A DNA stretch of 64,000 bases from CAVRUD01 sp963849635 (GCA_963849635.1 CAWKIA010000024.1:62001-126000), one strand, 5' to 3'. Numbered from the stretch's first letter, positions 1 to 11,220 are shown. A program made the numbers and translations. Notes: a model not told the origin generated them from the sequence alone.

Positions 1-150
1 GGGGTCGACATGCCAATGCGAGAGTCCTATAACCGCACCTGTAGAATCCTGATAGGTGGATGGTGTGGCGCGGGATTGCGATTGACCGCCGCCTCACATG
101 GTTGATCCGGGTCGTCGTTCGGGCCAACAGTGTTCGGCCGCCGCCCATAG

Positions 151-1215
151 ATGGAGTGCTCCACGATGGCCGTCGCCCTTTGGATTTTCCTCGTTGTCAT
201 GGTCCCGGTAGTGGTGATCCAGGGGTGGCTCCTGCTCAATCTACGTGGACAGCAGAGTCGCCTGCATGGCCGGCTCGATGGCGTCGCCTCTCTGGCAGCC
301 CAGGCCCGAACCGCCGCTCGGCCGCATAGTCCCGCCACCCCACCTCCACCAGCGGCCGCCGCCGCTGAGGTCGTGCAGGCTCCCGATTTCGATCTCCCGA
401 CCCTGGCGAATACGCTGACCTCGTTGGAGGATCTGCTTTCGCGCGGGAAGCCCGTTCTCCTGGGGTTCACCGATCCCCGCTGCGGGCCGTGTTACGAACT
501 GCTCCCGGACTTCGCCGGTTGGCAGCGGATCTATGCCGATCGTCTCACGGTCGCGCTGATCTCGGGCCAGGCAGTCGAGCAAAACCGGGCGATGACCGCC
601 GAGTACGAATTCGAACCGCGCACGATTTTGATTCAGCGTGAGCACGAAGTCGCTGAGGCGTACAACGTCCAGATGGCCCCGGCCGCCCTGGTGATCCGGC
701 CAGATGGGACGATCGGGCGAGAGATGGTCTACGGCGCTCACCGGGTTCGGGAGCTCGTGGCGGATACCCTTGGGTTGGTGCTCCCTGGTAAGGACGCCCC
801 CGCGCAGGAGATCCAGACGGTCTCCCTGGGCCAACGAGTCCCAACCATCCGCCGGCCCGACCTGGATGGCGTTCCGATTGATCTGGATTCGCTCGGGGAG
901 ACGGCGATGCTTGTCTTCTGGAGTCCCGGGTGTACCCACTGCCAGGAAGTCTTGCCCGCGATCCGGGCCTGGGAAGCGCAACCAGGCGGTCCGCGTCTGT
1001 TGGTGGTTACTGCTGGACCAGTGGGGCTAAACAAAGAGGTTGGGTTGCGCTCGCCGATGATTCCGGACGACGACAGCACGTTGAAGCGGACATTTGGGGT
1101 GACTGGAACCCCCGCCGCCGTCGTGATCGATGCCCTGGGCATCGTCGCCTCCGACGTTGCCCGGGGAGCGACCGCGGTACGGGCACTGGGAACGGATCGC
1201 TTCGCGACAAGCTGA
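151..1215 (+). CDS. Membrane-anchored protein with two thioredoxin-like (TlpA/redoxin) domains
   Basis: Probable extracytoplasmic thiol-disulfide oxidoreductase of 354 residues. Residues 7-29 form one hydrophobic segment that would anchor it in the membrane, followed by a Pro/Ala-rich linker at about 57-75. Two thioredoxin-like domains follow, each with its own CxxC: CGPC at 111-114 and CTHC at 261-264. The first domain has the PAALVIRPDG strand (177-186) and the second ends with GTPAAVVIDALG, both typical of TlpA/redoxin folds with the cis-proline before a beta strand. The ATG at 151 is used; ATG at 166 is an alternative that still keeps the whole membrane segment. Two domains in one chain is unusual for TlpA, which normally has one. 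The downstream genes encode copper proteins, so a role in copper-site or cytochrome maturation is possible, but that is inference. Confidence 0.8.
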   Translation: MECSTMAVALWIFLVVMVPVVVIQGWLLLNLRGQQSRLHGRLDGVASLAAQARTAARPHSPATPPPPAAAAAEVVQAPDFDLPTLANTLTSLEDLLSRGKPVLLGFTDPRCGPCYELLPDFAGWQRIYADRLTVALISGQAVEQNRAMTAEYEFEPRTILIQREHEVAEAYNVQMAPAALVIRPDGTIGREMVYGAHRVRELVADTLGLVLPGKDAPAQEIQTVSLGQRVPTIRRPDLDGVPIDLDSLGETAMLVFWSPGCTHCQEVLPAIRAWEAQPGGPRLLVVTAGPVGLNKEVGLRSPMIPDDDSTLKRTFGVTGTPAAVVIDALGIVASDVARGATAVRALGTDRFATS

Positions 1216-1792
1216 GCGCCCTGGCCGGCCGGGGCACGGACATTCGCGCGCACGTGATTCCGTACTCGCCAGTGGCCAATTCCGTAGAACGACGGATATT
1301 CCCAGATCGCCGCACAGCCTATAGTCGGGGCAGGTCAGGTTTGTTCGCGATTTGCGCCCGTGACTCGTTGCATGTGCCGCGAGACTCGGTGGTTTGTTCA
1401 CGATTCTCGGGGATCGGGTCACGTTCGCGGAGCAGCGAGATGGATAGATTTCGGGTCGATCGAATCTCCAAGGTGATTGCAGGTCGCGCGCGCGTTCATG
1501 CTCAAGCGATTGCCCAGGGCGGAGCAACCCAGGATATGAGAACCGACGCTCCCTGCGTCAGCCGGAGCGATCTTCTCTTCACAACGGGAGGGTACGTCGC
1601 GTTAGGAGGCCGTCAGTACCGTTCAACCGTGCGCCACTATCGATATTGACCCAGTACGTTTGGGCTAGTGTGTATCGATTCGTACGTCGGTACGATATAT
1701 TGCGTAGGTCTCATCGCCAAATAGCCCATGTAGGTGCCCAATTTCGCGCGTGTCATGCGTGCGCGGGATTCAGCTGCCAGGAGGTCCAGTGT
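1216..1792. other. Intergenic region upstream of the copper-protein operon
   Basis: No convincing gene. The stretch from about 1630 to 1740 is clearly more AT-rich than its surroundings and probably carries the promoter of the following propeller gene, which has a strong ribosome binding site (aggagg at about 1779-1784). No terminator hairpin was recognised after the thioredoxin gene. Confidence 0.4.
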
Positions 1793-3291
1793 ATGAACCA
1801 TCGTTCGTTGCTGCCCCGCGTCCGCGCCTCGATCCTGGTCGGGCTTCTGATACTGGTCGCCCCCCTGATTGGCCCGCGCCCAGAACGCCACCCCCGTCGG
1901 ATCTAGCGCGGGCGTTACCCTGGCCGCGAGCGGGCTGGAGGCCCCGCGAGGATTCACCTGGGGGCTTGATGGCTCGCTCTACGTCGGGCTCTCCGGCTCG
2001 GGCGGTGCCGCGGAGGCCGATGCGCAGCGGATCGGGCATGTCCGGTGGCTCGGGCGGACTGACCGCCAGTGTCGTCTGGATCTCCGATGGCTGCCCCCAG
2101 ATCTGGGAAGATGACCTGCCCTCCTCCCGATCCGCCTCGGGCTCGGTCCGCGGCGTGGCCGCAGTCGCCATCCTGGACACGCGCCTCTACGCGCTCTTCG
2201 CCGGCGGTGGCGAGGCGAACGGCAACCCCAACACCCCGAACGGCGTCTACTCCGTCGATGGCGACGGCAGCGTCGAGCTGGTGGTCGATATCAGCTCCTG
2301 GGTCCGCAACAACCCGGTCGGGACCGTCCCCGGTGACGTCACCCCGGAAGGCGATCCATTTTCGATGGTCGCCGGGGACGACGAGCTCTGGGTGATCGAG
2401 GCCAATAGCGGCCAGTTGCTCCGGGTAACGCCCGATGGCCAGATCACCCGGCTGGTCGACTTCTCCACGCCGAAGCACATGGTCCCGACCGGACTGGCGC
2501 TTGGCCCCGGGCGGCGGGCTGTACGTCGGATTCCTCACCCCGGCCCCCTACACCGATGGGGCATCCAAGGTGGTCAAGGTCGAAGAGGACGGCACCGTCA
2601 CCGATGTCTGGACGGGGCTGACCGCGATCACCGGCCTTGCGGTCGACTCGGATGGCGCCCTCTATGCCCTCGAGATGGGCACCGGCAACTCCGCGTCCCC
2701 GCCCTTTGCCCAGCCCAACACCGGCAAGGTCGTTCGCCAGTCCGGACCCGACACGGCGACTGATGTCGCGATCGGTCTCGACCGCCCGGTGGCGATGGCC
2801 TTCGGCCCGGACGGTGGGCTCTACGTCGGCTTCCCGGCCTTCGGCGGCGTGGGGCCGACCGGCGCCATCGTGCGCCTGGACCTCGACCAGGGCCAGACCC
2901 TGACCATGGATCCCGCGCTGCTCCAGACCTCTACCTGCCCCGGCGCCCTTGATACGCCTACGCCGACTCCCGATGCGACCCCAGACGCGACCGCGACGGC
3001 CGAATCTGGGGCAGCGACGCCCGACTCCGGCGGGGCGGCGTCACGGGTAATGCCGTCTCGATCGCGAACTTCGCCTTCGATCCGACCTCCCTGCAGGTCG
3101 CGGCCGGCACGACGGTGACCTGGACCAACAATGACAGCGCCGCCCACACAGTCACCGCCGACGACAACTCCTTCGACTCCGGCAACCTCAATCCGGGCGA
3201 TACCTTCACCCACACGTTCGATACTGCCGGGTCGGTCGCCTACCACTGCAATTACCACCCGAACATGCAGGCGACCATCGTCGTCCAGTAG
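1793..3291 (+). CDS. Secreted ScyD/ScyE-like beta-propeller with C-terminal plastocyanin-like domain (frame-broken)
   Basis: Starts at ATG 1793 behind a good aggagg site, with a signal peptide (Arg-containing n-region, then ILVGLLILVAPLIG). The body has repeated propeller blades of the type PRGFTWGLDGSLYVG and TGLALGPGGGLYVGF, as in ScyD/ScyE and SMP-30-like proteins. After a Thr/Pro-rich linker (PTPTPDATPDAT) comes a cupredoxin domain at about 3040-3288 with the expected copper ligands: His in AHTV, then Cys and His in YHCNYHPNM with Met. The reading frame must change near 1870, 2000-2110, 2500 and 3040, yet the protein sequence continues smoothly in each new frame, which suggests sequencing indels. 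It is a paralogue of the next gene, 63 bp downstream. Likely secreted or surface-bound; substrate unknown. Confidence 0.7.
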
Positions 3292-3354
3292 GGGATGTTC
3301 AGCCCGGCTTCTGGATTGGAGACAGGACTCAACAGCAAGGAGCATGACAAGGCG

Positions 3355-4911
3355 ATGTGGAAAAACCGAACCTCTGTTCGCCGGGGATGATCGTCCGGAT
3401 GCTTGGCCTGCGCCGGGCTGTTGCTCGTCACGCCGGTGGCGGTAATGGGTCAGGACGCGACGCCGGTCACCGCGCCGGACGGCGCGATCACGCTGGTGGC
3501 CGGCCAGTTGGAGAACCCGCGCGGATTCGCCTGGGGCGAAGATGGCCTCCTCTACGTCTCCCTGGCCGGCAACGGCGGCACGAAGATCACGACCTCGGAT
3601 GATGCCTCGCCGGAGGATCAGGTGGAGGGACCGACGATGACCGGGCAGACCGCCAGCGTCGTCCAGATCGTTGATGGTTGCGGCGTGCCGTTCGTCACCG
3701 GCCTCCCCTCCACCGCCGATCCCTTCGGCGATGTGCAGGGACCGGTGGATGTCGCCTTCCTCAATGGCCAGATGCACATCCTCCAGGACGCCACCGGCGG
3801 CTACGAGGCGGTCGGCCCGGATTTCCCGAATGGCATTTATACCCTCAATCCGGACGGCAGCGTCCGCCTGATGAGCGATCTCTCCGCCTATGTCGCCGCC
3901 AAGCCGGCCGGGAATCTCTATCACGTCCTGGAGCTGGGTGAGCCGTTCGCGTTTGCCCCTGGTGATGGCGGCTTCTGGGTGGTCGATGCTAACCAGGGCC
4001 TGCTGCTCTGGGTGGCGACCAGCGGACAGGTCACGCTGGTCGCCGACCTCTCCGAAGGCCATCCCGTCCCGACCGCGCTGACGGTCGCGCCGGATGGAGC
4101 AATCTACGTCGGCTATCTGACCCCGGGACCTCATGTTGATGGCACCTCCAAGGTCGTCCGCATCGACCCCGACGACTACTCGGTGAGCGACTACTGGACC
4201 GGCCTGACGACGGTTACCGGCCTGGCGACCGATGCCGACGGCACCCTGTACGCGCTCGAGATGGCGACCGGCAACCAGACGACCGAGCCCAACATCTTCC
4301 CGGATACCGGCCGCCTGGTCCGTCAGACCGGACCGAGCAGCATGGATGTCCTGATCACCGGGCTTGATTTCCCGATCTCGATGGACTCCGGTCCAGACAG
4401 CGCCCTCTACATCTCACTGCCGGCCATCGCCACCGATGGCGAGCCGGGCGGCATCATCCGCGTCGATCCCACCTTGATCACGGAGACGGTCGCGATGCCT
4501 GAGGGCCTCCTGGCGACCTCGCTGTGCACCCCTATCGCCACGCCTGTGTCCGAGCCGGATCTCGTTCCCGCCACGATTCCGGCCGCGTCGCCCGTTGCGA
4601 CCGAGGAGGCCGGCCGCCACGCCCGCGGCGGAACGAGACCGACCTGGGCGACAAGCAAGGGATCGCCTCCGTCGCGGTTCAGATCGAGAACTTCGCCTTC
4701 GGTCCAGCGGAGCAGACAGTTGCGGCCGGCGGGATCGTTACCTGGTCGAATGTCGACTCGGTCGCGCACACGGTCTCGGCGGCGGACGGCAGTTTCGATT
4801 CCGGCAACCTCAACCCCGGTGAGACCTTGTTCACCAGTTCGACCAGGCCGGAACATTTGACTACCCTGCCACTATCACCCCAACATGATGGGCACGATCA
4901 CCGTCCAGTAA
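3355..4911 (+). CDS. Second ScyD/ScyE-like beta-propeller plus plastocyanin-like domain (frame-broken)
   Basis: Paralogue of the preceding gene with the same order: signal peptide, propeller, linker, cupredoxin. ATG 3355 (preceded by aaggag about 20 nt upstream) gives a basic n-region, and one frame change near 3400 joins it to the hydrophobic core LLLVTPVAVMGQ; otherwise translation would have to begin at TTG 3403. The propeller is open from 3403 to about 4600 with blades such as PRGFAWGEDGLLYVS and TALTVAPDGAIYVGY. A frame change near 4610 leads into VQIENFAFGPAEQTVAAGG, the first strand of the copper domain, and another near 4830 restores the ligand segment CHYHPNMMGTITVQ at the end. Two base losses are visible around the expected His-x-Cys ligand pair. 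Gap of 80 bp to the multicopper oxidase gene suggests cotranscription. Confidence 0.7.
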
Positions 4912-4991
4912 GCCAGTACTCAAGCCCGCCAGATTGCCGGCCTGCAAGCGTGGGCTCCGGCCGTCAGTAAGTCGACGAGAGGGATGCGAGG

Positions 4992-6454
4992 ATGCAGACG
5001 AAGGATGAACGGGAGTCGCCCGCGAAGGGCGTGAGCCGGGCAGAATCCGGGAATATGTCCCGGCGTGGGCTGATGCGCGCCGGGGCGGGGCTGCTCGGTG
5101 CGAGCGGCGTCGCCGCCATCGGACTCGGCACGGCCGGGGTCGGCGGCCTCGGCGCCCAGGACAACGCGACGCCAATGGCCACCCCGAGATGGGCGGCATG
5201 TCCGACGGATTTATCGAACCTCCTGTCCTCCAGAGCAAGGACGGCTTTCTCTCCGTCAAGCTGGAGGCCGCGCCGGACCCCACCGCCGGACCGGGCCGGA
5301 TGGCCTACGAGCAGTCCATTCCCGGTCCCACCCTTCGCCTGCGCGGCGGCGATCAGCTCAATGTCGCCCTGGTCAATAGCCTGGGCGGCGACTCCACGAA
5401 TCTGCACGTCCACGGGATGCACGTCTCCCCCAAGGACAACGGGGACAACGTCTTCATCCATGTCGACTACGGCCAGACCTTCAATTACACCTACGCCATT
5501 CCGGAGACCCACCCGCCCGGGCTCTACTGGTACCACCCCCACAGCCACGGCGACTCCTCCCAGCAGGTCTCGGCCGGGCTGGGCGGGGCGATCATCGTCG
5601 AGGGCGGCCTGGACGATCTCCCCGAGATCGCAGGGCTGACCGAGCGGCTGTTCGTCCTCCAGGGGCCGTTCCTGGGGCCGGACCACCAACCTCAATATCT
5701 CGTCAACGGCCAGGTCAACCCCGAGATCACCATCCGCCCAGGCGAGACGCAGCGCTGGCGGATTTTGAACGCCAGCGCGAACTCGTTCTTCAACCTGCAA
5801 CTTGTCCGCCATACCCTCCACGAGATCGCCACGGACGGCAACGCCCGGCCGGAGGCGGCGTCGATCGATACCCTCCTCCTGGGGCCGTCCGAGCGGAGCG
5901 AGGTGCTGGTCCAGGGTGGACCGGCCGGCATCTACCAGTTCCGGTCGCTGCCCTGGGCCGAGGACATCTCCAGCCAGGCCCAGCCGCAATTCCTGGTCGC
6001 GACCCTCGTCTCCGGCGGCGAGGCGGTCGAGCCGATGGCGCTCCCGACCACCCTGATCGACCGCGAGGATTTGCGCACGGTCAACGTCGACAAGTCGCGG
6101 ACGGTCGTCTTCCAGGAAAACAGCTCGCCGCCAGTCTTTGCGATCGACGGCAAGGCGTTCTCGATGGATCGGGTCGACCAGACCGTCCAGCTTGGCGCGG
6201 TGGAAGAGTGGACGCTGCGCAAGACAGCCCGGAGTGGCACCCGTTCCATATCCATGTCAACGACTTCCAGGTGATGTCCCGCAACGGCGCAGGAACAGCC
6301 CCGGACGTACGAGGACACCTCGCGCATTCCGCCGCACGGCGAGCTTGTCATGCGGACGCGCTTCTCCGACTTCAGCGGCAAGTTCGTCTATCACTGCCAC
6401 ATCCTCGGCCACGAGGATGCCGGCATGATGGGCGTGGTCGAGGTCGTCGAGTAG
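4992..6454 (+). CDS. Tat-exported multicopper oxidase (laccase/CueO-like; frame-broken)
   Basis: Oxidises a substrate at a type 1 copper and reduces oxygen to water at a trinuclear centre. The N-terminus carries a twin-arginine signal (SRRGLMRAGAG at about residue 22). All four copper-binding motifs can be read: HVHGMH and WYHPHSHG in the first cupredoxin domain, HPFHIHVNDFQ in the last, and YHCHILGHEDAGMM near the C-terminus. The last contains the bridging HCH and the axial Met of the type 1 site. Frame changes are needed near 5185 (after the signal peptide) and near 6225 and 6300 in the C-terminal domain; homology is continuous across them. The total of about 485 residues fits a three-domain oxidase. 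It is the last gene of the likely copper operon with two propeller-cupredoxin proteins; those may be electron-transfer partners, which is inference. Confidence 0.85.
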
Positions 6455-7156
6455 GCGGTGGCTGATGGCGGGGCGGATTGCCTCGCCATCAGCCGATCGG
6501 GCTGCCGGTCAGACGGTCGGTGTGGCCACCTCGACGATATCGATCAACTCGTCGACCAGCCATCTGGTCTGTGCATTAGGACGACTCATGAGGTATCTCC
6601 CACGACCGCCCAGATTTCCTTGACGCCGCCGCCCGGCAGCTGACACGAGTGGCATGGCCTTCGCTTTCGGGGTCGCGATCAGATCAACCTCCAATGTCAA
6701 CCGTTTTGCTGGAGCTCGGTGCATCGTTTTCTGCCGTTCGGCGAGCAAACCATGTGAACTCAGCGTTCCATCCAGAACTCTGTAGCATCGGGGATGCGAA
6801 AGCAATCTAGCGGGCGGTGGTTCAGGCGCTCTCTTCGGATTACATGAGATTGGTGTTCGCCGGGCTATTTGAAGCGTGAGTTTGGCCAACACCGTTGGTT
6901 CCAATCGCAATCCCCCAGATGTCCTCTCCATGGCTGTCGCAAGCGAGGAATTCTGTGCTACAACATCTCTACGATCTCTCGAAAAACGGCTAAACCTGGC
7001 GAAACGCTGAAGGCGCGTTCGTGGTCGGCGCAGGAATGCACCCTGGGTCTATCGAACCGGTGCGGGACGTCACCGTGTTAGGCAGGGACAGGGTACCGAC
7101 CACGTAACGGCCGCGGCGATATTCAGGTGAGTGGAACCACTGGGGTGCGGGAGGCC
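6455..7156. other. Gene-free stretch
   Basis: About 700 bp without a convincing gene on either strand. The segment 6680-7000 is less GC-rich than the flanking genes and lacks codon structure. It separates the copper operon from the Vps62-like gene and presumably holds the promoter of the latter. No repeat or RNA structure was recognised. Confidence 0.4.
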
Positions 7157-9119
7157 ATGCGTACCGGAATTGCGTTTGAGCGGGTGTTCCGTCAGGGGAT
7201 TCGCGGGCTTTGTCTGGCTGTGCTGATCGCTTTGGTGTCGGGGTTAGCCTCGCCCGCGGCGGCTCAGGATGACTCCGCCACAGTCGATCCAAATGCACAG
7301 TCTCTGGCCGACAAGTACGCCCCCATCGTGTATCTGGCGGAACAGTCCCAACCGTGCGACAAGAAGGGCGAAGCCTACTTTCCGACACGGGTTGAGACAG
7401 TCCTCGGCAATCAGCAAGTCGGTCTGATGGACGGCGACCCGGTCGAGGAGGTCGCCAGGGGGGCGACTGCCCCCGACGTGTTTCGGCTGCCAAATGAGTC
7501 GTATCTCGACTTTCCTGGCAATCCGCGCTCCCCCGGATGCACCTATGACCGCGCGTTTCGGGCAATGCCTTCCCAAGATGAAGTGGCTTATGCCCATGTG
7601 ATCGCCGATGAGCATGAAGACGGAACCCCCGCAATCGCGCTGCAATACTGGTTTTCTATTACTTCAATGACGCCGACAATACCCACGAGGGCGACTGGGA
7701 GATGATCCAGCTCTCCTGGGACGTCGCCACCGTCGAGGAGGCGTTAGCCCGGGATCCGGACCGGACGGCATACGCCCAGCATGGGACCGGCGAACTCGCC
7801 GAATGGACGGACGAGAAGGTCCAAAAGGAAGACGGGCACCCAGTCGCCTATTCCGCGCTGGGTTCGCACGGCAGCTACTACGGTGACGGCGTCTACCTGA
7901 TGTACGGCGAGGACTCGGCCGGCTTAGGTTGTGACGACACCTCACGGCCGGCCCGCCGGACTCCCCTTGAAGCGATATTGCTTCCAACCGAGGTCGAGGA
8001 CCAGGACGATCCGCTTGCCTGGTCTGCGTTCGAGGGGCGGTGGGGCGAGCGTCAGGGGGGATGTGGAATGGACCCACCGGTCCAAATACCAAGGGCCGCT
8101 GGACCGAGCCTATCGCGTGGGAAGATGGCCTCCGCGACTTCAGCTATAGCGTCGGTGAGAACAACCTTGGAGGGTTGAGTCCGGTCAATATATTCTGCCA
8201 GGGCGTCAGCTTTGCCGGGCGAGCGCTCAACCTCGACGCCACGCATCCGGTCGCGTTCAGGCTCTCCGTCACTGCGGTAGTGCTGGCGGTGCTTCTGCTG
8301 TTCTACCGAGATCGCAAGATCCTCGCTGAGGCTGGCAGGCTCTATTTCCGCCATCTACCGACGTTCGCCGCACTCGGGCTGCTAGTCGTGCCCGTGGCGT
8401 TGATCGTGAACGAAATCCAATACCTCTTATCGTTTGCCCCACCCATCGAGTTCCTGCTAAAGCTGGGGGAGCGCAGCCCGACTTCCTGGATACTCTATCT
8501 GGTGGCGGCGAGTGGACTGGTTCACTTGCCCGTCCTGATCTTCGTGGGGCCGGCGGTGATCGAGGCGGTACGTCAGGCAGAGGCGGGCCAGAAACCCGGC
8601 ATCGTCGAAAGCTGCCGCGCAACAGTGGAGCGACTGAAACTGCTGGCGATCTCGTCTGCGCGTGTCTGGTTTCTGATCGCCGCTCTGGTAATCTCCGTGA
8701 TCGGCCTGCCGTGGGCTATCAGCAAGGCGATCGACTGGGCGCTATTCCAACAGGTGATCGTCTTTCAGGGCGCACGTTCGCCGGCGGCCGCCATCGCGGG
8801 GAGCACCGCGTTAGTGCGGGGGCGCCGGATCGGCGCCGGGCTGACGCTCTTGCTCCTGGCGATCCTGGTTGCGGTCGCGCCACCCTTGATCGGGGTGGTG
8901 CTCATGCTCCAATCGGAACTTTCGCTGGGGTGGATTACGACTGTTAGCGGTCTTCTGACCGCCGCGATGCTGCCGTACGCGGTGATCGGCGCGACGGTGT
9001 TCTATCGCAATCTGGCGACCCATCCGGTGGATCGAACGGTCGGTCAGACCGTTGCGGAGCACGAGGACTCGCACAGCGCGATGGTTCAGCCCGCATTGAA
9101 TTCCGGCGGAGGTACATAG
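7157..9119 (+). CDS. Secreted Vps62-like domain fused to a C-terminal multi-pass membrane domain (frame-broken)
   Basis: ATG 7157 lies just after ggag and begins a signal peptide (LCLAVLIALVSGLASPAAAQ). The outer portion has features of the Vps62 family: an early DKYAPIVYLAEQ strand, ALQYWFFYYFNDADNTHEGDWEMIQ after restoring the frame, and ALGSHGSYY further on. The second half (about 8240-9060) has five or six long hydrophobic segments and resembles bacterial integral membrane proteins of unknown function. Frame changes are needed near 7655, where a run of T appears one base short, and near 8040. No obvious partner gene. The Vps62 domain's biochemical role in bacteria is not established, so function is left open. 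Alternatively these are two genes, but the protein reads through without a start signal for the second part. Confidence 0.65.
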
Positions 9120-9158
9120 CGACCGGCACGGGCTGTCGCGGATTGCGGGCATGCGTTC

Positions 9159-9206
9159 GGGCACGAGAGCGCCCCGCTGCCGTGGCAGCGGGGCGCTCTC
9201 GTGCCC
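9159..9206. terminator. Bidirectional terminator hairpin
   Basis: Perfect 23-bp inverted repeat (9159-9181 and 9184-9206) with a 2-nt loop, placed exactly between the ends of the convergent Vps62-like and carbonic anhydrase genes. There is no long T-run. Confidence 0.75.
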
Positions 9207-9222
9207 AATGTAACGGAAAGAT

Positions 9223-9997
9223 CTAGGCAGTGGTGTCTTCTTCGACGGTCCGGTCATTGAGCGGTTGCAGCGGGCAAGCGTCGAACTCGAAGATCTTTCG
9301 ATAGCCCGCGATCTGCTCTGCTGATACTTCCGCGGGCTCGGTGAAGAGGTGCCAGTGAACACCTCCACTGCACGGGGGTGTCGTCAACGAGCCCATGTAC
9401 CGGAACGTGGCTGGTGACTCCGGAAGGAGAGCGGCGAGATCGACCGCCCCTTCTACTTTCTGCTCCGGGCCGGTCATGACGGACATGGCCTCGAACACCG
9501 TTTTGAGACCGGTATGCTCAGCCCCCTCCTTCAGGAGAAGACCGACGACCGCCAACGCCCCGTCTTCCGACCGGTGGACAAGGTGCAGTTCCATCGCTTC
9601 CGTTTTGCCGTCGACTGCGTGTTCGCTCGGCGTGTGAAAGTGGAACTGGATCACCTGGAACGTCGTCCCGTCAACGACGATCGTGTTCCCTTCGGGGACA
9701 TTCACGAATATCGAGTACCCGTTGTTGATGATATGGAGCGGTGAGATCGGCCCCCTCGGCTCCGACAACATCGATCGGCGATTGTTCCGTCCCTCCGGAG
9801 CACGTAGCGAAGGCCGGATCTAGCTCACCCCAAAACTCAGGACCCTCTTCGCCTTCATAGGTCCAATGAGGCGCCTCATCGGCACGGACCAAAGCCCTAC
9901 CGCCGAATCCTAGCGCCACGGCAGATAGGGCCGACCCACCCGCGGTCAGTCCGGCCCGGCGTACGAGACCACGCCGGTTGATCGCTCGAGACTCCAC
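9223..9997 (-). CDS. Alpha-type carbonic anhydrase, exported (frame-broken)
   Basis: Interconverts CO2 and bicarbonate outside the cytoplasm. The start is GTG at 9997, giving a Tat-like leader (NRRGLVRRAGLTAGGSALS). The mature part begins HWTYEGEEGPEFWGELDP, typical of alpha-carbonic anhydrases, followed by EQSPIDV. The zinc ligands are visible as the two His of QFHFHTPSEH and the His of MELHLVH; the substrate-pocket motif SLTTPPCSGGVHW is also present. One frame change near 9730-9750 connects the N-terminal part (9671-9997) with the catalytic part (9223-9771). About 257 residues, normal for the family. Monocistronic, convergent with the upstream membrane protein. Confidence 0.88.
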
Positions 9998-10264
9998 GCC
10001 GCAGGCGTCACACGTCGAAGATGCTCCTCGAAAAGCTAATTACCAGGCAATTGCTCCTAGCGTCCCAAGTACTTGAACGGCGCTTAGTGGCGATGGCTTG
10101 CGCGGTTGCCGGGGATATTGCACGAACGTGGCGTCTTGCAAAGCTGAGGTCAGGATCCGCTACCTGTCCTCTGCCCGTCGTCGCTGAGATACACTAGGCT
10201 TGAGGTTATGCCTGAGTCGGGCAGGGTGAGTTGGCAGTAGGACAGTACAGGGGAGTTTGTCCGG

Positions 10265-11191
10265 TTGGATTGGATTGGGAACAGCGAAATCTGGGTCGCG
10301 TTGTTGACGTTGACAACGCTCGAGATCGTGCTCGGTATCGACAACATCATCTTCATCTCGATCCTGGCGGGGAAGCTCCCCCCGGAACAGCGCGAGCGGG
10401 CCCGATTGCTGGGACTGGGCGCCGCGCTGATTACCCGGATCTTGTTGTTGCTTTTCATCAACGTCATCGCCGGGCTGACCGATCCGATCTTTACGATCGT
10501 CGACCAGGGTGTCTCCGGTCGTGATCTCATCCTCCTTGGTGGTGGGCTCTTCCTCCTAGGGAAATCCACGTTCGAGATTCACGAAAAGCTAGAGGGCCAT
10601 GAGAGTACCGGCGCTGCCCGGACCGCCTCGTCATTCGCGAGCGTCATCATTCAGATCATGCTGCTGGACATCGTCTTCTCGCTGGACTCGGTGATCACCG
10701 CTGTCGGCATGGCCGATGATATCGGCGTCATGATCGCTGCGGTCGTCATCGCGATCGGCGTGATGCTCTTCGCGTCCGGCCCGATCTCGGCGTTCGTCGA
10801 GCAGCATCCGACCGTCAAGATGCTCGCCCTCTCCTTCCTCCTCCTGATCGGCATGTCACTGATCGCCGAAGGCGCGCATCAGCACATTCCGAAGGGCTAT
10901 ATCTACTTCGCCATGGCCTTCTCGGTCCTTGTCGAGGTGCTCAACCTACGCCTTCGCGCCCGATCCGAGCACCCGGTTCACCTGGGTCCCCTCAATCAGG
11001 GATTTGCCCCATCCCCTGATCCGGTCGGAGCGACGGCGGGATCCGTTGCCCGGGCGGTGCCGGCGGCGGAAGTGGTCGGCACCACCGAAACGGGCGATCC
11101 GCGACCGGCGGGCAAAGGTGGTCCTGGTAGCCGCGGCCGGGGCCGGCAGGTCGGGCCCGGAACCCGCAACAGGGACCGCAAGCGGCGGTAA
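10265..11191 (+). CDS. TerC-family integral membrane protein
   Basis: TerC/Alx-type protein of 308 residues, a family linked to tellurium resistance, manganese export and metal homeostasis of exported proteins. About seven transmembrane segments are visible between residues 8 and 235. Acidic motifs lie inside membrane segments: EIVLGIDNIIF (about 20-30) and LDIVFSLDSVITA (about 134-146), the paired signatures of the family. The C-terminal tail after residue 245 is long, basic and Gly/Arg-rich (GPGSRGRGRQ), an unusual extension that may be cytoplasmic. Translation starts at TTG 10265, nine bases after gggag; no better start exists. I looked for a yybP-ykoY manganese riboswitch upstream and did not find one. 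Confidence 0.88.
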   Translation: MDWIGNSEIWVALLTLTTLEIVLGIDNIIFISILAGKLPPEQRERARLLGLGAALITRILLLLFINVIAGLTDPIFTIVDQGVSGRDLILLGGGLFLLGKSTFEIHEKLEGHESTGAARTASSFASVIIQIMLLDIVFSLDSVITAVGMADDIGVMIAAVVIAIGVMLFASGPISAFVEQHPTVKMLALSFLLLIGMSLIAEGAHQHIPKGYIYFAMAFSVLVEVLNLRLRARSEHPVHLGPLNQGFAPSPDPVGATAGSVARAVPAAEVVGTTETGDPRPAGKGGPGSRGRGRQVGPGTRNRDRKRR

Positions 11192-11220
11192 GTCACCTGC
11201 GCAGTCAGGTTGTCCATGAA

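Noticed and set aside
6509..6931. 140-residue minus-strand frame in the gap after the multicopper oxidase gene
   Set aside because: No ribosome binding site, no codon bias and no family motif.
10000..10264. Manganese (yybP-ykoY) riboswitch before the TerC gene
   Set aside because: The conserved internal loops of that motif are not recognisable in this leader.
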